Shown here piece by piece: positions 5,743 to 8,910 of a stretch of 8,910 nt of DNA. This DNA is from an uncultured Pseudomonadales bacterium (lineage in GTDB: Bacteria; Pseudomonadota; Gammaproteobacteria; Pseudomonadales; IMCC2047). How positions within the stretch are numbered: the first letter of the stretch is position 1; each line of letters starts with the position of its first letter. The translations under genes and the position numbers were made by a program. Below the pieces are notes generated by a model, which saw only the letters and a list, made by a program, of their open reading frames with translations, made no database searches and was not told the origin of the DNA. The DNA is taken from contig CAMYKE010000045.1 of NCBI GenBank assembly GCA_947258895.1, positions 1 to 8,910 of the forward strand, read 5' to 3'.

Positions 5743-6168
5743 TTACACGACGTTTAACCGCACATCGATGTTATTGCGAGTTGCGTTTGAGTAGGGGCAG
5801 ACCTGGTGCGCGGCTGCCACAATTTCTTCCGCCGCTGCCTTGTCCATACCCGGAACCTTGATGTTCAGGTCTACCTCGATACCGAAACCGCCCGGAATTT
5901 CGCCGATGCCCACTGTGGAATCAATGGAAAGGTCTGCCGGTAGCTGCACATTTTTTTGCCCGGCTGCGAACTTCATGGCGCCGATAAAACAGGCGGCGTA
6001 CCCGCATGCGAACAGTTGTTCCGGGTTGGTTCCGTCGCCGCCCCCGCCGCCCAGTTCCTTGGGTGTGGTCAGCTTCACGTCGACGCCCTTATCCGAAGTG
6101 ACTGCGCGGCCGTCGCGCCCGCCGGTTGCCGTGGCATGCGCCTTGTAAAGAATCTCTTCAATTGCCAT
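5743..6168 (-). CDS. ohr: Organic hydroperoxide resistance protein Ohr
   Basis: The protein has 141 residues, the usual Ohr length, starting at the ATG 6166-6168 with AGGAG six bases upstream. Ohr is a cytoplasmic thiol peroxidase that reduces organic and fatty-acid hydroperoxides with lipoyl-protein electrons. The active-site set is complete: peroxidatic Cys60 in GYAACFIGAM, resolving Cys124 in HQVCPYSNATR, and the Arg18 and Glu50 (NPEQLFACGY) that activate the cysteine. These fall within one residue of the positions known in Xylella and Pseudomonas Ohr. VCPYSNATR separates Ohr from the related OsmC subgroup. Lys37-Glu38-Leu39 is followed by a five-glycine run (40-44). The repressor gene ohrR, often adjacent, is not in the window, and I see no clear OhrR operator upstream. 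The gene is divergent from the nuclease gene and has its own ending hairpin. Confidence 0.97.
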   Translation of the reverse strand: MAIEEILYKAHATATGGRDGRAVTSDKGVDVKLTTPKELGGGGGDGTNPEQLFACGYAACFIGAMKFAAGQKNVQLPADLSIDSTVGIGEIPGGFGIEVDLNIKVPGMDKAAAEEIVAAAHQVCPYSNATRNNIDVRLNVV

Positions 6169-6298
6169 GTTGCTCTCCTCGTTGTTATAGAGGCAGCCAT
6201 TCTTGCACAGATGACCGAACTTTTGTATTCATTCGCGCAATGGATCGCCGCGCGAGACTCTGCAGGTCTTTAGGGAAAGTATCAACGGGGTGACATTG

Positions 6299-6326
6299 TT
6301 GCCAGTGCTCTGGTTGCTGCTATAGA
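6299..6326 (+). promoter_or_regulatory. Candidate sigma-70 promoter for the nuclease gene
   Basis: TTGCCA (6299-6304, five of six) and TATAGA (6321-6326, four of six) are 16 bases apart. TGC directly before the -10 makes it an extended -10 promoter. Transcription would begin near 6333, about 70 bases before the ATG at 6404. This lies in the 235-base divergent region shared with ohr, in which I see no convincing promoter for ohr. Confidence 0.5.
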
Positions 6327-6403
6327 GTGACGCGAGAGAAACGGCAACTGCGGCCGCTGCGCCGGGGTATGACCGCCATGAGCAAGCGGACGGAGTACTG
6401 GTC

Positions 6404-7030
6404 ATGAAGCTTTCACTGTCAGATAGAAAAATCAAATCCCGGCATGGTAGCGTGCGGCTAACCCTGGTTCGGGTACTGCTGGTTATCTGCCTGCTGGGCG
6501 GTACCGCGCAATATTTCAGGGCGGGCGATAGTGACCGGCTCGCGGACCTGGCGCGCTCTGTCGCGGCGCTGTTCGATTCCTCTGTCGATGGTGCAGGGGC
6601 ATCATCCTATCACTATCAAAATATTGACCTGGTGGGCAGGATTACCCACGTCAAGGATGGCGATTCGCTGATTCTTGCGGTGGATGGCAGGGACGTTGAA
6701 ATTCGCTTGCATGGTGTCGACGCGCCGGAGTGGAAGCAGCCCCATGGCGAGGCGGCGAAACGTGCCCTGAGAAAAATGGTCTTGCGGCGGCAGGTGGGTG
6801 TGGAGGCGGTGACTGTCGACAGTTATGGCCGCACGGTCGGAACGCTATTCCTCGAGGAGCGCAATATTAACCTGGAGATGGTGCGTACCGGTAACGCGTG
6901 GTGGTATCGGCGCTATGCCTCTGCAGATAAAGCGCTGCAACGTGCGGAAATGCAGGCGAAATCCGAACGCATCGGTCTCTGGCGAGGCGCTGACCCGGTG
7001 CCGCCGTGGGATTGGCGGCAATCTCGATAG
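6404..7030 (+). CDS. Thermonuclease (staphylococcal-nuclease-like), membrane anchored
   Basis: The protein has 208 residues. The ATG at 6404 has GGAG eight bases upstream. A basic N-terminus of 18 residues is followed by a hydrophobic segment (about 19-36, LTLVRVLLVICLLGGTA). This is probably an N-in anchor or uncleaved signal that places the enzyme in the periplasm. The SNase domain covers about 76-198: VKDGDSL (83-89), IRLHGVDAPEW (100-110), VDSYGRTVG (138-146), MVRTGNAWWYRRY (159-171), then ERIGLW. Compared with staphylococcal nuclease, the catalytic Arg35, Glu43 and Arg87 correspond to Arg101, Glu109 and Arg143. The calcium ligands Asp21 and Asp40 correspond to Asp87 and Asp106. All are kept with matching spacing from Arg101 to Glu109, so it should be an active calcium-dependent nuclease cutting DNA or RNA. 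Its biological role is open: nutrient scavenging or envelope defence are possible. Confidence 0.93.
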   Translation: MKLSLSDRKIKSRHGSVRLTLVRVLLVICLLGGTAQYFRAGDSDRLADLARSVAALFDSSVDGAGASSYHYQNIDLVGRITHVKDGDSLILAVDGRDVEIRLHGVDAPEWKQPHGEAAKRALRKMVLRRQVGVEAVTVDSYGRTVGTLFLEERNINLEMVRTGNAWWYRRYASADKALQRAEMQAKSERIGLWRGADPVPPWDWRQSR

Positions 7031-7041
7031 TTTTACTCTGC

Positions 7042-7061
7042 ACCGCAAAATAAATTGCGGT
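7042..7061 (+). terminator. Inverted repeat after the nuclease gene, possible weak terminator
   Basis: ACCGCAA (7042-7048) and TTGCGGT (7055-7061) are exact complements around the loop AATAAA, 11 bases past the nuclease stop. Only TT follows the stem, so termination would be weak. The repeat ends directly before the ybiT promoter candidate (7067-7095), so it could equally be an operator. Confidence 0.35.
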
Positions 7062-7066
7062 TTGAC

Positions 7067-7095
7067 TCGACGTTTTGCCGACAAATCCCTATAGT
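7067..7095 (+). promoter_or_regulatory. Candidate sigma-70 promoter for ybiT
   Basis: TCGACG (7067-7072, four of six) and TATAGT (7090-7095, five of six) are 17 bases apart. The bases after the -10, AGCGCCCC, form a GC-rich discriminator of the kind found at stringently controlled promoters. A better-looking TTGACT at 7062-7067 is too far away (22 bases). The leader would be about 40 bases. Confidence 0.4.
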
Positions 7096-7141
7096 AGCGC
7101 CCCTCACAGAATCCCATCCGTCGCCGTGCAGGAATAAGCCC

Positions 7142-8752
7142 GTGATCTCCACCGCAAACATTACCATGCAGTTTGGCTCCAGGCCGTTGTTCGAAAACAT
7201 ATCGGTCAAGTTTGGCGATGGCAATCGCTATGGCCTGATTGGCGCCAATGGCTGCGGTAAATCCACCTTGATGAAAATCCTCGACGGTAGCCTGGCGCCG
7301 ACCTCGGGTAATGTATCCATTAGCCCGGACGAGCGGATTGGGAAATTGCACCAGGATCAGTTCGCGTTCGAGAAATACAGTGTGGTCGATACCGTCATCA
7401 GGGGCCATGAGGAGTTGTGGCAGGTAAAACAGGAACGTGAGCGTATCTATGCGCTGGCGGAAATGTCGGAACAGGACGGCATGCGAGTGGCGGAACTGGA
7501 AGTCCGGTTCGCAGAACTGGACGGTTACAGTGCCGAGAGCCGTGCCGGTGAGATCCTGTTGGGGGCAGGGATTGGTGAGGAGTCGCATTTCGGTCCCATG
7601 AGCGAGGTCGCGCCGGGCTGGAAGCTGCGCGTGCTGCTGGCCCAGGCGCTGTTTGCCGACCCGGACATCCTGTTGCTCGACGAGCCGACCAACAACCTGG
7701 ATATCGACACCATTCGCTGGCTGGAAGGGGTGCTCAACGAGCGCAGCAGCACCATGATCATCATCTCCCACGATCGCCATTTCCTGAACGCGGTCTGCAC
7801 CCACATGGCGGATATTGATTTTGGCGAACTGCGTGTTTATCCGGGCAACTATGATGATTTCATGATTGCATCGACCCAGGTGCGCGAGCGCCAGCAATCC
7901 GAGAACGCCAAAAAGATCGCCCAGATCAACGAATTGAAGCATTTTGTCAGCCGCTTCTCGGCTAACGCGTCGAAGGCCCGGCAGGCGACCTCGCGGGCGC
8001 GCCAGATCGAGAAGATCGAGTTGGAGGACATCAAGCCGTCCAGTCGGGTCAGTCCTTTTATCCGCTTCAAGCAGGAGCAAAAACTCCATCGCCAGGCGCT
8101 GGTACTGGACAACCTGGGGCATGGCTTCGACGGCGAAACCCTGTTCAGCAAGGGCAATTTGATTCTGGAGGCGGGCTCCCGGTTGGCTGTGATAGGAGAC
8201 AACGGGGCGGGCAAGACCACTTTCCTGCGCTGCCTTATGGACCAGGTAGAGGCCGATAACGGCAGCAGCCAGTGGGCGGAAAACGCCACGCTGGGCTATT
8301 GTCCGCAAGATAGCACGGCCGACTTCGATGTCGACCTGACGCTGTTCGACTGGATGACCCGATGGCGCAAGCCCGGCCAGGGAGACCAGATCGTGCGCGC
8401 CACGTTGGGGCGGCTGTTGTTTTCCACCGAGGATTTCACCAAACAGGTCAGGGTTTGCTCCGGGGGTGAAAAGAATCGGCTGCTGTTCGGCAAGCTGATG
8501 CTACAGGAAACCAATGTGCTATTGCTGGACGAACCCACCAATCACCTCGACATGGAGGCCATCGAAGCCCTGAATCTGGCGCTGGAACATTATGACGGCA
8601 CCCTGATATTCGTCAGCCACGACCGTGAATTTGTGTCGTCACTGGCCACACGGGTTATAGAGATCCGGGATCAACAACTGGTGGATTTCCAGGGTGGCTA
8701 CGAGGAATACCTGGCCAGTCAGCAGCAAGCGGGCAAAGTCGCGACATCCTGA
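7142..8752 (+). CDS. ybiT: ABC-F ATPase YbiT
   Basis: The protein has 536 residues from a GTG start at 7142, with AGGA eight bases upstream. The resulting start, [20 protein letters not shown], aligns with the start of E. coli YbiT; the frame is open further upstream but that part has no family resemblance. There are two ABC domains and no membrane segments. Domain 1: Walker [10 protein letters not shown] (34-42), signature region [10 protein letters not shown] (154-163), Walker [13 protein letters not shown] (176-187), His210. Domain 2: Walker [10 protein letters not shown] (352-360), signature CSGGEKNR (439-446), Walker [13 protein letters not shown] (459-470), His493. Both catalytic glutamates (181, 464) are present. 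The charged linker at about 240-310 is the ABC-F P-site interaction motif that reaches tRNA. ABC-F proteins bind the ribosomal E site and relieve stalled translation. The first signature lacks LSGG, as in E. coli YbiT. It has its own promoter candidate and is probably monocistronic. Confidence 0.96.
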   Translation: MISTANITMQFGSRPLFENISVKFGDGNRYGLIGANGCGKSTLMKILDGSLAPTSGNVSISPDERIGKLHQDQFAFEKYSVVDTVIRGHEELWQVKQERERIYALAEMSEQDGMRVAELEVRFAELDGYSAESRAGEILLGAGIGEESHFGPMSEVAPGWKLRVLLAQALFADPDILLLDEPTNNLDIDTIRWLEGVLNERSSTMIIISHDRHFLNAVCTHMADIDFGELRVYPGNYDDFMIASTQVRERQQSENAKKIAQINELKHFVSRFSANASKARQATSRARQIEKIELEDIKPSSRVSPFIRFKQEQKLHRQALVLDNLGHGFDGETLFSKGNLILEAGSRLAVIGDNGAGKTTFLRCLMDQVEADNGSSQWAENATLGYCPQDSTADFDVDLTLFDWMTRWRKPGQGDQIVRATLGRLLFSTEDFTKQVRVCSGGEKNRLLFGKLMLQETNVLLLDEPTNHLDMEAIEALNLALEHYDGTLIFVSHDREFVSSLATRVIEIRDQQLVDFQGGYEEYLASQQQAGKVATS

Positions 8753-8818
8753 TGATTGACGCCACGGATCTCGCGGTGTCGGCGACAAGGGTTCCATGCC
8801 CGGCGGCGATGGTGTTTC

Positions 8819-8910
8819 CTAGCCGCCATATCTCACCGATTCGGCGATCCAATGCCCAGAAGCCTTGTCAGTGCAGTGCGAATTGCCTATTTGGTTTCTC
8901 GCCGGATCTT
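8819..8910 (-). CDS. Possible C-terminal end of a convergent gene (partial)
   Basis: Reading leftwards from the window edge, one frame stays open until TAG at 8819-8821 and gives an ending with HCTDKASGHWIAESVRYGG. The composition is protein-like, but 30 codons are too few to identify a family, and the start lies outside the window. The opposite strand is open here too (from an ATG at 8752), with an unlikely Cys/Ser/Pro-rich product. If real, the gene would converge on ybiT with a 66-base gap. Confidence 0.25.
   Translation of the reverse strand, partial: DPARNQIGNSHCTDKASGHWIAESVRYGG

Noticed and set aside
6350..6357. GCGGCCGC palindrome
   Set aside because: A short GC palindrome is expected by chance in GC-rich DNA and is not placed at any recognisable site.
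6845..8308. A 487-codon open frame on the minus strand
   Set aside because: It lies antisense to ybiT and the 3' end of the nuclease gene. Its product is low-complexity and Arg/Leu/Gln-rich, unlike any family I know, while the plus-strand proteins are unmistakable.
8752..8910. Plus-strand frame open from an ATG overlapping the ybiT stop to the window end
   Set aside because: The product is rich in Cys, Ser, Arg and Pro like a shadow frame, has no family resemblance, and no ribosome binding site was evident. The minus-strand ending is somewhat more plausible.

Overview
The window looks like a core-genome stretch of a moderately GC-rich gammaproteobacterium. The best taxonomic clue is the gene at 7142-8752. 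Its protein follows the Escherichia coli YbiT type of ABC-F ATPase almost motif for motif, including the unusual first signature segment. The other genes (Ohr, a SulP permease, a bestrophin-like membrane protein, a lipoprotein cytochrome c, a thermonuclease) are widespread in proteobacteria and do not narrow it further. I see no RNA genes, insertion sequences, CRISPR arrays or prophage genes, and no gene-free stretch longer than about 240 bases.

Layout. (1) 1-1630: a divergent pair of units. The cut-off 5' end of a PRPP-synthetase-like gene runs left from 200. A phosphoribosyltransferase gene (381-968) and an alpha/beta-hydrolase gene (965-1630), overlapping by ATGA, run right. The 180-base gap between them holds an FNR/Anr-like site, placed correctly for a class II promoter reading rightward. 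(2) 1751-2714, minus strand: a membrane-anchored mono-haem cytochrome c lipoprotein and a small DUF1801 protein. (3) 2822-5525, minus strand: a SulP/SLC26 anion transporter with a STAS domain, preceded by a four-helix bestrophin-like (DUF4239) membrane protein. The leader of the latter is spanned by a 19-base imperfect inverted repeat. (4) 5743-6168, minus strand: ohr, organic hydroperoxide reductase, with a strong hairpin behind it. (5) 6404-7030, plus strand: a membrane-anchored staphylococcal-nuclease-type protein, divergent from ohr. (6) 7142-8752, plus strand: ybiT, with its own promoter candidate. (7) 8819-8910: possibly the C-terminal end of a convergent gene.

How the genes may work together. 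The clearest functional link is in region 1: one gene would make PRPP and its divergent neighbour belongs to a family that uses PRPP. They share a control region with an oxygen-regulator-like box, which suggests a low-oxygen nucleotide or ribose-phosphate salvage module. In region 3 two membrane proteins of anion-transport-like families lie in tandem. The remaining genes look like independently transcribed housekeeping and stress functions. I did not find a convincing wholly new system. The most unusual items are the FNR-like divergent module with a shortened phosphoribosyltransferase, and the leader inverted repeat upstream of the DUF4239 gene.
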